From NCBI RefSeq assembly GCF_000373365.1, contig NZ_KB891245.1, forward strand, positions 1-32,905: DNA of 32,905 nucleotides, read 5' to 3'. Below are positions 23,064 through 31,929 of the stretch, piece by piece. Within the stretch, counting starts at the first letter, position 1; every line of letters begins with the position of its first letter. The position numbers were made by a program, and so were the translations under genes. The stretch is from Parafrankia discariae (GTDB taxonomy: Bacteria; Actinomycetota; Actinomycetes; Frankiales; Frankiaceae). The notes below the pieces were generated by a model that did not search any database, was not told the origin of the DNA, and saw nothing but the letters and a program-made list of their open reading frames with translations.

Positions 23064-25364
23064 TCAGGCGCCGCCGACCCGCTGCGGCGGGCACCAGCGG
23101 ATCTCGACGCAGAGCTGGCCGTCGCCGCTGTCGTCGATGACCTGCGTCCAGGCGGACGGTGCCGGGGCGACGGGCCGGCCCGGCCCGGTCAGCGCCGGGT
23201 CGTCGGCGGTCACGAACGCCTCGCCGGTGTCGTTCGTGCCGGTCAGGGTGACCGTGACCGCGGTGGCCGCCGGGGTGACCGTGGCCAGCGCCGCCGAGAG
23301 CGCGGCGACCACCTCGTCGCGGGCCGTCCCGGGAACGGCGTCGAAGGTGCCGGCGACCTGCATCCGTACCGCGACCCCGCGGCGCTCGGCGGCGCGCAGC
23401 GCCGGCTCGAGGCCCTCGAGCAGGTCCGAGCCGGCGGTGGGGCTGGTCATCGCGCGGCGCAGCTCCGCGGCACTGGACGCGCAGCGCGCGCGTACCTGGT
23501 CGGCCGCGGGGTCGAGCTGGCCGTCACCGATGGCGGCCAGCAGCGGCAGCGCGTCGGCGCGCAGCCGGTCGAGCCGGGCCCGACGGTCCTGGGTGATCTT
23601 GGCTGAGGCGAGCAGGTCGGCGGCGAGCTCGGCGTCGGCGCGGGCGATCTCGGCGGCGGCCGTCGCCGTCCCGCGTCGCATGGGGCCGAGCGCGCCGATG
23701 ACCGACTGGACCGCCGCCTGCGTGTAGAAGACCACGCAGAGGTAGCCGACCAGCCCGGACCCGCCGCCGTACCCGGTGGCGATGAGAGTGCCCGCGCACG
23801 TGGCGATCGCCGCCGAGGCGGGCAGCCACCGCCGGACGGGGCAGGCCGCGGTCACGAAGGCGCACACCCCCAGCCCGCTGATCAGCACCCAGTTGAGTGG
23901 CACCCGCGAGCCCGCCTGGCCGAGGGTCGCCGCCGTGATCTGGGTGACCAGGAACAGACCGGTGAGCCCGGCCACCGCCGGCCCGCGCAGCTGGCCGTGG
24001 CGCCCGGCCCGACCCGCCCACAGCAGCGCCGCCCCGGACACCGCCCAGGCCAGGACGACCAGGCCCGGGTACTGGTAGTAGGACAGCCGGGACCCGAGCA
24101 CGATTCCGAGCGCGAGCTGCCAGACGGCGGCGCCCCGCCCGACGGCCCGGGCCGTGTCGCGGGCCAGCCGCTCCTCGAGCTCCGCGACCTCGATCGTCGG
24201 CCCGTCGGGTGGGTGACGCGTCCACCGCAGGGTCACGACCGTCGGGCCCCCCGGCGCGGACCGCACGGTGGCGGACCCACCGACGTCACGCATCGGGTCG
24301 ATGATCGACCGGCGCACGCCCAGCTGGTCGTCGCGGTACCGGCCGGGGGTGAAGCCCACGCCGTGGTCGGTCACGGTGACCAGGACGCCCGTCGGGTCGC
24401 TGCGGGCGTCCACCCGCGCCCGGGGCAGGCCGGAGTGGCGGCGCACGTTCGACAGCGCCTCGCCGACGGCCAGCGCGACGGCGGCGGCGACCTCGCCCGG
24501 GGTGTCCGTGGAGCCGGTGAAGGAGAAGTCGACGCCCAGCCCGTTGGCCCGGGCCCGGTCCAGGCTCCGGCCGAGGGCGACCAGCAGGCCGTCCTCCCAG
24601 TCCCGCGTGCCGGCCAGGAGGTCCTCGCAGATCGCCACGCTCTGCCGGCACCGGGCCCGGACGCTCTTCCCGCCCGCGTCGCGAGCCCCCCAGGCGAGGC
24701 CGGTGAGCGTGTTCAGGACGGTGTCGTGCACGAGCCGGTCCGACTCGGTGACGTCGAGGCGCCGGGCCGCGACGACGCCGCGCGCGCAGCGCCGCGTGTG
24801 GGCGAGGGCGAGCGACTCGTCGCAGCGCCGGGCGCCGCGGCGCATCCGCCCGACGACCGCGGCGAACGTGAGGGGGACGGCGACGACCGCGCCGGCCGGC
24901 AGCGCCGCCCCCAGCGCGGACGGCGCGGCGATCTCGTGGACGACGGCCGTGTACAGGGTGGCGAACGACAGCACGGCCGGCAGCCAGATCACCGGCGGGA
25001 AGCACCACACGATGGTCAGGCCGGTACCGATGAGTCGCAGCAGGACCCAGTTGGGGCTGGTGACGAGCTCGCCCGGCGGCACGGCCCAGGGCGCGCAGCC
25101 GGCCACGACCAGGCCCATCAGCAGCTCGCCGGTCGCGAGATCCCGACCCAGACCACGGGTCAGGCAGACCACGGCGAAGAACACGCCCCAGCAGGCGGCG
25201 ACCGCCGGCAGAGCGAGCCGGACCGGTGATCCGTACCAGCCGGCGTCCGCGAGGAGCACCGCGATCCCGAACAGGACCGCGATCAGGCGCAGCAGCCCGA
25301 GGGTCCGCGACATCCTGGTGCCGAGCCCGGCCTCGTTCGGGCCCACGCCCGCGTCCCCGGTCAC
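23064..25364 (-). CDS. Membrane protein with two fused sensor-kinase-like modules
   Basis: A 766-residue protein. The first half has several transmembrane segments (about 22-40, 48-68, 80-96, 108-140, 150-172) and then a NarL-type kinase core: RLVHDTVLNTLTGLAWG with a candidate His213, a HATPase N box AVGEALSNVRRHSG with Asn306, and DHGVGF at 333-338. The second half repeats the plan: membrane segments at about 412-545, then a cytoplasmic part from about 560 with coiled-coil-like helices and a degenerate ATPase-like end that lacks clear N and G boxes. The second half may thus be a sensory or dimerising copy. No response regulator is adjacent. The start is unsure (GTG 25364, or ATG 25313 just before the first membrane segment). 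It lies downstream of the LOV-phosphatase. Confidence 0.75.
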   Translation of the reverse strand: MTGDAGVGPNEAGLGTRMSRTLGLLRLIAVLFGIAVLLADAGWYGSPVRLALPAVAACWGVFFAVVCLTRGLGRDLATGELLMGLVVAGCAPWAVPPGELVTSPNWVLLRLIGTGLTIVWCFPPVIWLPAVLSFATLYTAVVHEIAAPSALGAALPAGAVVAVPLTFAAVVGRMRRGARRCDESLALAHTRRCARGVVAARRLDVTESDRLVHDTVLNTLTGLAWGARDAGGKSVRARCRQSVAICEDLLAGTRDWEDGLLVALGRSLDRARANGLGVDFSFTGSTDTPGEVAAAVALAVGEALSNVRRHSGLPRARVDARSDPTGVLVTVTDHGVGFTPGRYRDDQLGVRRSIIDPMRDVGGSATVRSAPGGPTVVTLRWTRHPPDGPTIEVAELEERLARDTARAVGRGAAVWQLALGIVLGSRLSYYQYPGLVVLAWAVSGAALLWAGRAGRHGQLRGPAVAGLTGLFLVTQITAATLGQAGSRVPLNWVLISGLGVCAFVTAACPVRRWLPASAAIATCAGTLIATGYGGGSGLVGYLCVVFYTQAAVQSVIGALGPMRRGTATAAAEIARADAELAADLLASAKITQDRRARLDRLRADALPLLAAIGDGQLDPAADQVRARCASSAAELRRAMTSPTAGSDLLEGLEPALRAAERRGVAVRMQVAGTFDAVPGTARDEVVAALSAALATVTPAATAVTVTLTGTNDTGEAFVTADDPALTGPGRPVAPAPSAWTQVIDDSGDGQLCVEIRWCPPQRVGGA

Positions 25365-25520
25365 GTGGCGGTCACCACGCCACCGGGTCGGCAGTCAGCA
25401 GAACTGCCGGCCAACGTGCCCGCACGATCGTCAGTACCCACGCCGCCCCCCGCGAGCGCTGCCCCCCGACCAGCCGATCGGACAGCAAGATCCATCGACT
25501 GCCTTCTCACCATAACCGAC

Positions 25521-25557
25521 CCTGACGTGTCGTCAGGTGCCGACGTCCGCGCGGACG
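25521..25557 (-). terminator. Two small stem-loops after the LOV-phosphatase gene
   Basis: CGTCCGCGCGGACG (25544-25557) is a perfect palindrome. CCTGACG/CGTCAGG (25521-25527 with 25531-25537) is a 7-bp hairpin with a 3-nt loop. They lie 20-60 bp after the stop of the minus-strand LOV-phosphatase, in a 214-bp gap before the kinase-like gene. They may terminate or attenuate transcription. Confidence 0.4.
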
Positions 25558-25578
25558 CGGGCCCGCCTCAGCCCGGCC

Positions 25579-27573
25579 TCAGTCCGGCCCGGTGAGCACC
25601 CGCAGGCCGAGGATCGCGACGTCGTCGTCCTGGCGCCGGCCGGTGAGCATCTGGTCGACGATCAGATCGACCAGCGCCTCGGGCCCGTCCTCGGGAACGT
25701 GCTTCTCCACGGTGAGTCGCAGGCGCTCGAGGCCGTCGTCCAGGTCCAGATCCCGGGATTCGACCAGCCCGTCGGTGTAGAGGACCAGGTGCGAGCCGGC
25801 CGGCAGGAGGATGCGCAGCTCCGGGCGCGGCGAGGTCTCCGCGCCGCCCGCCCCGATCAGCACCCCGGCGTCCGCGGTGGATAGACCCGCAGGCACCGGC
25901 CCGGTCCCCGGGCTGGGCGCTGGTCCTGACGGCGCGCCGGTCGATCCCAGCAGGTGGGCCCGACCGTCCGGAGTGAGCAGGAGCGGCGGCAGGTGGCCGG
26001 CGTTCGCCCACCGCATGAAGGCGGGGGCGGCGGTCCCCTGCGCGAAGCCGGCGTCGTTGACCTGGATCCAGGCGTACAGACAGGTCGCGAGCTGGGCCAT
26101 CTCCAGGCCCTGCACCAGCCGGTCCAGCCGGTCGAGCACGACCGCCGGCCGGTGGCCCTCCCACGCGTACGAGCGCAGCACGCTGCGGAGCTGACCCATC
26201 GCCGCCGCGGCCGCGATGTCGTGGCCCATCACGTCGCCGATCGCGACCCCGGCGGCCCCGTCGGGCAGCGCGAGCACGTCGAACCAGTCGCCGCCCACGG
26301 TCGCCGTCGCCGCGGTGGGCAGGTAGCGGGCCGCGAACGCGAGGCCGGGCAGCGCGGGGATCGTCGGCAGCAGCGAGCGCTGCAGCGACTCCGACACCGT
26401 GTGCTCGGCGCGGTACAGCCGGGCGTTGTCGATCGCGGTGCCCGCCCGCCGGCCGAGATCCTCGGCGAGGCGCAGGTCGTCCGCGGTGTAGGAGCCCGAC
26501 GAGCGGGCCATCACCAGCGCGCCGAGCACCCGGCCACGGGCGAGCAGCGGGGTGGCGACAGCCGTCGTCAGGCCCAGGTCCGTCAGTAGACGCACCAGCT
26601 CGTCGGTGCGGGGGCCTGCCGAGCCTAGAGCCGCCCGCAGCCCCTCCGGGTCGATGCGTTCCCGCAGCACGGGACGTCCGGTGCGCAGCACCTGGACCAC
26701 GGCGCTCGCCGCGTTCGGCAGGTCGGCCTGGAGCAGCTGGCTGCGCTCGGCGATCGCGCGCAGCCGGGGGTCGCGGTGATGGGTGATGACCCGCCGCGGC
26801 CCCGTCGCCTCGGAATCCGTCCCGGTCAGCGCGGAGCGGGGCGGGAGGATGTGCACGGAGCACCAGTCCGCGGCGGTGGGCACCACGGCCCTGGTGAGCC
26901 GGTCGAGGGCCTCACCCACGTCGAGGGTGCCCGAGAGCAGCTCGCTGACGTCGGCGAGCAGCTTCAGCTGGGCGGTGGCGCGCTCTGCGTCGCCGCGGGC
27001 GGCCCGCTCGCGTTCGAGCAGCCGGTCCCGTTCGAGCTGGGCGTCGACCCGCTCGGTGACGTCGGTCTGCACGCCCACGAAGTGGGTGATCTCCCCCCGC
27101 GGGTCGAACACGGGGCTGACGGCGAGCTCGTTCCAGAACGGGGTGCCGTCCCGCCGGTAGTTGCGCAGCACGACCGTCACGTGCCGGCCGGCGGCCATCC
27201 CGGCACTCAACTCGGCGAGCGCCGGCTGGTCGGTGTCGCCGTTCTGCAGGAACCGGCAGTTACGCCCGACGACCTCGGCCAGGCGGTAACCGGTCACCCG
27301 CTCGAACGCCGGGTTCACCCAGATCAGCGGGTTGTCGGGCTGGCGGGGATCGGTGATCGTGAAGCAGGTCCCGGTGGCCCGCAGCGCGCCGTCGCGGATC
27401 CGCGAGTCCAGCCACTCCGGCGAGTCCAGCCACTCCGGCGGGGTTGGCCGCTCCGGCGGGTCGGGATCCGGCACGGGGTCGGTCGCCGACGCGTGAAGGT
27501 CGGCATGGCCGTTGACCGACCGCGGCCGGTCGTTCTCGGCCCCGTCGGTCGATCCCGCGTCGACAGCGTGCAT
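25579..27573 (-). CDS. LOV-GAF-SpoIIE (PP2C) serine/threonine phosphatase, likely blue-light sensor
   Basis: A 664-residue multidomain protein. An N-terminal LOV-type PAS domain spans about 65-175. It has VVGRNCRFLQ with Cys106, the residue that forms the flavin adduct in light, NYRRDGTPFWNELAVSP with Asn138 and Asn148, and FVGVQTDVTER with Gln169. These are the flavin contacts of true LOV domains. A GAF domain follows (about 205-380: LLADVSELLSGTLDVGEALD to DLGRRAGTAIDNARLY). The SpoIIE phosphatase domain has VGGDWFDVLAL, VAIGDVMGHDIAAAA, WANAGHLPPLLL, LVLYTDGLVE and DDDVAILGLRV, with metal-binding aspartates present. Such phosphatases dephosphorylate anti-sigma antagonists. The ATG at 27573 has CAGGG upstream; a TTG at 27624 has no such site. 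A SPEWLD tandem repeat lies before the LOV domain. Confidence 0.92.
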   Translation of the reverse strand: MHAVDAGSTDGAENDRPRSVNGHADLHASATDPVPDPDPPERPTPPEWLDSPEWLDSRIRDGALRATGTCFTITDPRQPDNPLIWVNPAFERVTGYRLAEVVGRNCRFLQNGDTDQPALAELSAGMAAGRHVTVVLRNYRRDGTPFWNELAVSPVFDPRGEITHFVGVQTDVTERVDAQLERDRLLERERAARGDAERATAQLKLLADVSELLSGTLDVGEALDRLTRAVVPTAADWCSVHILPPRSALTGTDSEATGPRRVITHHRDPRLRAIAERSQLLQADLPNAASAVVQVLRTGRPVLRERIDPEGLRAALGSAGPRTDELVRLLTDLGLTTAVATPLLARGRVLGALVMARSSGSYTADDLRLAEDLGRRAGTAIDNARLYRAEHTVSESLQRSLLPTIPALPGLAFAARYLPTAATATVGGDWFDVLALPDGAAGVAIGDVMGHDIAAAAAMGQLRSVLRSYAWEGHRPAVVLDRLDRLVQGLEMAQLATCLYAWIQVNDAGFAQGTAAPAFMRWANAGHLPPLLLTPDGRAHLLGSTGAPSGPAPSPGTGPVPAGLSTADAGVLIGAGGAETSPRPELRILLPAGSHLVLYTDGLVESRDLDLDDGLERLRLTVEKHVPEDGPEALVDLIVDQMLTGRRQDDDVAILGLRVLTGPD
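27403..27438 (-). repeat. In-frame tandem 18-bp repeat in the LOV-phosphatase gene
   Basis: Two identical 18-bp units occupy 27403-27420 and 27421-27438. They encode SPEWLD twice in the linker just upstream of the LOV domain. This looks like a recent slippage duplication and does not affect the domain. Confidence 0.85.
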
Positions 27574-27749
27574 CCCAGAGGCCCTGTCCAGGTCCGGCCG
27601 GACAGAACATCCGAACCTGAACAAGTGATCTAAGTCACATGGGGCGACTTGATGTACGGGTTACGGCGGGCAAGATCGGGGTTCGCGGGTGTGGCGGGGG
27701 GCAAAGCGGAAAGGACCGCCGTGCCCGACATTCTCTCCCGGAGGTAGTC

Positions 27750-27959
27750 ATGGGACTGCGCTACACCCGCCGGCCGCACTACGGGCCCTTCTACGTGAAC
27801 GTCAGCGAGAACGGGGTGTCCTCGGTGACTCTGAAGCTCGGCCGAATCTCCTGGCGGGTGTGGTCGAAGAACCGCCGTGGCGGCCTGTCCAGCGTCGACC
27901 TTCCCGGTCCGTTCTCCTACCGCCGGGACGGCCGCCGCCGGGCCCCCGCCAACCGCTGA
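27750..27959 (+). CDS. Small basic protein, DUF4236-like
   Basis: A 69-residue protein starting MGLRYTRRPHYGPFYVNVS and continuing GVSSVTLKLGRISWRV, then VDLPGPFSYRRDGRRR. The pattern of a short basic N terminus, 'GP(F/L).(V/I)N.S..G' and alternating beta strands resembles DUF4236-type small proteins of actinobacteria. The function is unknown. The ATG at 27750 has GGAGG 5 nt upstream, which makes it a real gene. It is the only plus-strand gene within the signalling block, sits between two phosphatase genes, and converges on the second with a 25-bp gap. Confidence 0.8.
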   Translation: MGLRYTRRPHYGPFYVNVSENGVSSVTLKLGRISWRVWSKNRRGGLSSVDLPGPFSYRRDGRRRAPANR

Positions 27960-27984
27960 CCGGCCGGCGGACGTCGCGGGTTCG

Positions 27985-29217
27985 CTACTCCGCCGCCGTG
28001 GCCGCGCTGGCGTTCGCGGGAGCGGCCGGAAGCGCCCCGGCGGAGGACGCGGCCCCGGTGACGGCCGGCGCCTGGGCCGCGGCGGCCAGCGCCGCGCCCG
28101 TCGGGAGCCGCTCGACGAGCAGCAGAGCCAGATCGTCGTGCAGGTTCCCACCCACGTGGCCGGTGAGGGCGCTGGTGAGCCGGTCGAGCGCGGCAGCGGG
28201 CGGGACGTCGCGCAGCAGGTCGACGTGCCGCTCCAGCGGGAAGAAGGCCCGCTTGCTGTCGCGGGCCTCGATCAGCCCGTCGGTGAACAGCAGCAGGCGG
28301 TCGCCGACCGCCCAGTCCGCCGTCGTGGTCGCGAAACGGTCACCGAGCCCGAGCGGCGGTGAGGACGGGCAGTTCAGCGCGGTGGTGGCGGTCGCCCCGA
28401 CCAGCAGCGGCGGATGGTGACCCGCCGAGCACAGGCTGAGCCGGCCGTCGGGGTAGATGTCGACCAGCAGGGCCGTCACGAAGTCCTCCGGCTCGGCCTC
28501 GCGGCCGACCGAGCGGGCGCAGGCGGCCGCTACCTGACCCTGGTCCAGCCAGGTCACCGCCGCCTCGCGGAAGGCCCCCAGGACCACCGTCGCCAGCCGC
28601 ACCGCGGGCAGTCCCTTGCCGCGGACATCGCCGATGATCATGCGGATGGTGTGCGGCGTGGCGACCACCTCGTAGAGATCGCCGCCGACCGACGCCTCCT
28701 TGGCGGCGGAGAGATAACGGGCCGCGAACCCGGCCCCGTGCAGCGCGGCGGGCACCTCCGGCAGCAGCGCCCGCTGCGCGACCTCCGCCACCGCCCGGAC
28801 CTGCTGGAGCTCCGAGCTGCGCCGGTTGCGGCTCACCGACACGTAGACGGCCACCGCGACCTGGGCCGCGACCAGGACGCAGGCCGCGATGTGCTGACCG
28901 TTCCCGAACCGGTGGTCCCACAGCCCCGAGACGACGGCCAGCGCCTCGGTGACCAGACCGAGACCCAGCGTCGCCGCCGGAAGGCAGGTCACCGCGGACA
29001 CCAGGGCACCGAGCCCGAAGTAGCCCGCGGTGGACAGGTCGGTGACGACGCCTACCGCGACCGCGGCTCCGAGAACCAGCAGACCAGCCCCCAACTGACC
29101 CGCGAAGTCCCCGATCCGGGGCACCACGTTGCTGAGCATGCGCCATTGTCCAGGTCGGAGGGCCCCGTTCGCGGGCGACCTCAGATTTTGTACCCCCGAA
29201 GGCACTTCGGCGGTCAC
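27985..29217 (-). CDS. Membrane-anchored SpoIIE-type (PP2C) serine/threonine phosphatase
   Basis: A 410-residue protein. Hydrophobic segments at about 40-60, 67-96 and 110-127 form an N-terminal membrane domain, followed by RNRRSSELQQVRAVAEVAQRALLP, the usual helix leading into SpoIIE phosphatases. The catalytic domain has KEASVGGDLYEVVAT, MIIGDVRGKGLPA, FVTALLVDIYPDG, CSAGHHPPLLV, LLLFTDGLIEARD and NLHDDLALLLVERL, with the metal-site aspartates. An Ala-rich tail follows from about 375. It probably removes phosphate from a STAS-domain anti-anti-sigma factor, none of which is in the window. The start is uncertain: GTG 29217 or ATG 29139, which begins directly before the membrane domain. It follows the amidase by 76 bp. 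Confidence 0.88.
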   Translation of the reverse strand: MTAEVPSGVQNLRSPANGALRPGQWRMLSNVVPRIGDFAGQLGAGLLVLGAAVAVGVVTDLSTAGYFGLGALVSAVTCLPAATLGLGLVTEALAVVSGLWDHRFGNGQHIAACVLVAAQVAVAVYVSVSRNRRSSELQQVRAVAEVAQRALLPEVPAALHGAGFAARYLSAAKEASVGGDLYEVVATPHTIRMIIGDVRGKGLPAVRLATVVLGAFREAAVTWLDQGQVAAACARSVGREAEPEDFVTALLVDIYPDGRLSLCSAGHHPPLLVGATATTALNCPSSPPLGLGDRFATTTADWAVGDRLLLFTDGLIEARDSKRAFFPLERHVDLLRDVPPAAALDRLTSALTGHVGGNLHDDLALLLVERLPTGAALAAAAQAPAVTGAASSAGALPAAPANASAATAAE

Positions 29218-29293
29218 CTCGGGTGAGCTATGAGGCGCTTCACGTGCCGGTATCCCCCTCGGGTCCCGGTGCCCCGGGCCGGACGCCGCCGGG

Positions 29294-30763
29294 TCAGGCC
29301 GGCGTCGAAGCCTCCAGCCGGCCCGGCCGCCGCAGGTACCAGCGCTCGACGTCCTCCAGCTCGGCGGCCAGGGAGATCAACGGCCCCTCACCGCCCGCCG
29401 GGCCCATGAGCTGGGCGCCGACCGGCAGTCCGGCGGGCGTCAGGCCGGCCGGGACGTTGACCGCCGGCCAGCCGAGGACGTTCCACGGCCAGGTGTACGG
29501 GCAGGCCGCGACGATCGCCTGATCGGTCTCCCAGTTCGTCTCCCGGTTCAGCTCGCCGACCCGCGGCGGCGGCACCGCCGTCGTCGGCGCGAGCAGGACG
29601 TCCACCGTGCGGAAGACCCGGCCGATCCACGCCCGGGCCGGTGCCTCGGCGGCCCGGGCCAGTCCGAGCACCGGCCGCAGCGCCCGGCCGTTACGCGCGT
29701 TCGCCACCGTCCGCGGATCGAGCAGCTCCGGGTTGGGCACCCGGTGCGACCAGTCCCGGATGCCGTCCATCGAACGGGGCAGGAACAGCAGGCCGAGCAG
29801 GCCGTACGGCGGCTCGACCGGCACCACGTCATGCCCGAGCCGGGCCAGCACCTCGGCGAGGCGCTCCACGGCCGCGCGGACAGCCGGATCCAGCGTGGCC
29901 GCCATCCCGCTGTAGGGGACGCGCAGCGACAGGCCGATGCGCAGCCGGGGCGGCGGGTGCTCGGCCGAGCGGAGGAAGGTCTCCACCGGCGCCGGCGGGC
30001 GGTCCCGGTCCACCGGCAGGCTTCCGCTGAGCAGGTCCAGCAGGAGGGCGCCGTCCGCGACGGTCCTGGTCAACGGGCCGAACGTGGTCAGCCCGTTGAA
30101 CTGCTCGGTGACCGGCGCGCTGGAGATGCGCCCGCGCTGCGGCTTGATCCCGACCAGGTGGGTCCAGGCCGCGGGGATGCGGACCGAGCCGGCGCCGTCC
30201 GACCCGATCGCCGCGGGCACCAGCCCGGCCGCGACAGCCGACGCCGCGCCGCCGGACGACCCGCCGGGGGAGTAGTCGAGGTTCCACGGGTTGCGGGTCG
30301 CGCCGAACGCCGCGCCCTCGGTGAACGGCCACTGCCCGAACTCGGGTGTGTTCGTCTTGCCGACGATGATCGCGCCGGTGGCCCGCAGCCGCCGGACCAT
30401 CTCGCAGTCCTCGGCGGCCGGCGGGAAGTCGCCGGCCGCGCCGAAGGCGGTGGGGAGGCCGGCGATGTCGGTGTCGTCCTTGATGGCCACCGGGACCCCC
30501 AGCAGGGGCAGCCGCTCCCCGGCGTCGAGCCGCCGGTCGGCCTCCTCGGCCTCCGCCAGCGCCTCCTCGGCCCGCAGCAGCCGGAAGGTGTTCAGGGTCG
30601 TGGACGTCGCCTCGACGCGCTCCAGGCAGGCGGCGACGAGCTCTCGGGAGCTCATCGAGCCGGCCGCGAGCCGCCCGGCGAGCTCACGCAGCCCGTAGAG
30701 GCCGTCGAGCCGGCCGTCGTCCGTACCCACACCCGCGGGACCCACACCTGCGGAATCCGACAT
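29294..30763 (-). CDS. Amidase signature family enzyme
   Basis: A 489-residue amidase of the GatA/FAAH signature family, which hydrolyses amide bonds of small compounds. The Ser-cisSer-Lys triad is seen as Lys95 ([11 protein letters not shown]), Ser169 (SPGGSSGG) and the nucleophile Ser193 ([12 protein letters not shown]). [16 protein letters not shown] and the C-terminal [15 protein letters not shown] are further family blocks. No GatB or GatC gene is nearby, so it is probably a metabolic amidase rather than part of tRNA amidation. The ATG at 30763 has a perfect AGGAGG site 7 nt upstream. The substrate is unknown. It lies upstream of the membrane phosphatase on the same strand. Confidence 0.93.
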   Translation of the reverse strand: MSDSAGVGPAGVGTDDGRLDGLYGLRELAGRLAAGSMSSRELVAACLERVEATSTTLNTFRLLRAEEALAEAEEADRRLDAGERLPLLGVPVAIKDDTDIAGLPTAFGAAGDFPPAAEDCEMVRRLRATGAIIVGKTNTPEFGQWPFTEGAAFGATRNPWNLDYSPGGSSGGAASAVAAGLVPAAIGSDGAGSVRIPAAWTHLVGIKPQRGRISSAPVTEQFNGLTTFGPLTRTVADGALLLDLLSGSLPVDRDRPPAPVETFLRSAEHPPPRLRIGLSLRVPYSGMAATLDPAVRAAVERLAEVLARLGHDVVPVEPPYGLLGLLFLPRSMDGIRDWSHRVPNPELLDPRTVANARNGRALRPVLGLARAAEAPARAWIGRVFRTVDVLLAPTTAVPPPRVGELNRETNWETDQAIVAACPYTWPWNVLGWPAVNVPAGLTPAGLPVGAQLMGPAGGEGPLISLAAELEDVERWYLRRPGRLEASTPA

Positions 30764-31076
30764 CAGCCACCTCCTGGACGCGACACGCGCGGCGGGAGCC
30801 GTGGGGGAACGGTAACCGACCCCGCGCCGCGGGCTCCGCCCTTTGTCGAGCACGAGACGTACATGGCATATGTCGGCCGCGAATCGTGGCGACCAGCACG
30901 GCCCGGTCGGTGGTCGACGGCCGGCGGTCGGCTGGCGCACCGTCCGTCGGGCGCCGGGACGGGGGGCGCGGACGACGGAGGGCTGGGAGGCTGACCGGCA
31001 ACGCCCCCCCGGGGCCCTCCGGTGCCGGACATTCCCGACATCGGGGTGCGGTGACTGTGATGCGCGCACACGTCGC
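30764..31076. other. Divergent intergenic region upstream of the amidase
   Basis: No gene is supported in this part of the gap. It is G/C-rich with short homopolymer runs such as CCCCCCCC near 31003. It should hold the amidase promoter, which I could not identify. Confidence 0.4.
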
Positions 31077-31101
31077 GTTATCCACGACGAGTGGTGGGTA
31101 G
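31077..31101 (+). promoter_or_regulatory. Candidate stress-sigma (SigB/SigF-type) promoter
   Basis: GTTA (31077-31080) and GGGTAG (31096-31101) are 15 bp apart. This matches the GNNT-N(14-16)-GGGTA(T/C) pattern of actinobacterial general-stress sigma factors in all but the last base. It lies about 90 bp upstream of the repeat-bearing membrane protein at 31190. Judged by eye. Confidence 0.4.
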
Positions 31102-31189
31102 TTGTTCGACAGGACGCGTGCGGGCAACCCAGAAGTCGCCATCCGTTCAGGCACGCGACAGTCCCCGATTCTGCCGAGGAGAGCCAGCG

Positions 31190-31783
31190 ATGAACGAAGG
31201 CACGAATCCCCCGCGTACCGATCTCACGGGCGCTTATCCGCCCGTCATCGCCGAACCCGACCCGACGCCGACTCCCACTCCGGCCCCGACTCCGGCCCCG
31301 GCCGTGGGGACCGGGAGCACCGTTCCCGTGGCTCCCGCGCCGGCCGGCCCCGCCGCGGACGCCGGCGCAGACGCGGACGGTGCCGACGTCCGGCGGAAGT
31401 TCAACGAGATGACGGCCGGGCTCGCGCCGCATGTGGCCTCGGCCACGGAGAAGACCCGTGACGCCGCCGAGAAGGCGGTGGGCGCGGTCCGGGAGAAGGT
31501 CGGCCAGAACCCCACCCTCGCCTCCGCCGCGGAGAAGACGGTCGAGGCGAAGGACCGGGCGGTCGGCACCGTCCGGGAGCAGATAGGGCAGCACCCGCAG
31601 GTCGCGGCCGCCGCGGAGCGTACGGCGGCCTCCAGCGGGAAGGCGGCCCGGACGGCCGGCCAGCAGGCCCGGCGGCATCCCGGTGCCACCGGTGGCGCGG
31701 TCTTCGGCGGCGCCGTGCTGCTCCTGCTCCGGCGGTCGGCGCGCCGCCGCCGGGCCACGAAGGCGGCGAAGTCCGGCAGCTGA
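31190..31783 (+). CDS. Repeat-containing membrane-anchored protein (DUF3618-like)
   Basis: A 197-residue protein in three parts. Residues 1-65 are Pro/Thr/Ala-rich and probably disordered (PTPTPTPAPTPAPA). Residues about 66-155 form amphipathic helical repeats with a 28-residue period: AVGAVREKVGQNP, AVGTVREQIGQHP and AARTAGQQARRHP. The C terminus has one hydrophobic segment, GGAVFGGAVLLLL, followed by a strongly basic tail, so the repeats are tethered to the membrane. The layout resembles DUF3618-type and envelope stress proteins; no enzyme activity is suggested. The ATG at 31190 has GAGGAGAG upstream. It precedes the GlsB-type gene by 146 bp and a candidate stress promoter lies upstream. 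Confidence 0.8.
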   Translation: MNEGTNPPRTDLTGAYPPVIAEPDPTPTPTPAPTPAPAVGTGSTVPVAPAPAGPAADAGADADGADVRRKFNEMTAGLAPHVASATEKTRDAAEKAVGAVREKVGQNPTLASAAEKTVEAKDRAVGTVREQIGQHPQVAAAAERTAASSGKAARTAGQQARRHPGATGGAVFGGAVLLLLRRSARRRRATKAAKSGS

Positions 31784-31867
31784 GGCGACTTCCTGCCGAG
31801 CCGGTCCGGCGGCGTGGGCGCTGAAAGCGTCCACAAAGCGGTGGATCCGGTTCTCGCCAGACAAAGT

Positions 31868-31892
31868 GTTTGCGAGTTCCGGTGCGGGGCAA
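31868..31892 (+). promoter_or_regulatory. Candidate stress-sigma promoter of the GlsB-type gene
   Basis: GTTT (31868-31871) and GGGCAA (31887-31892) are 15 bp apart, the same spacing as the candidate at 31077. GGGCAA is a weaker match to GGGTAT. It ends 37 bp before the ATG at 31930. Confidence 0.25.
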
Positions 31893-31929
31893 AAAGGTCT
31901 CAACAACCTCGGTAAAGGAGAAACCACAG

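Noticed and set aside
23997-25515. Two long plus-strand frames opposite the double kinase gene
   Set aside because: Antisense shadows with no domain; the minus strand has clear membrane and ATPase motifs.
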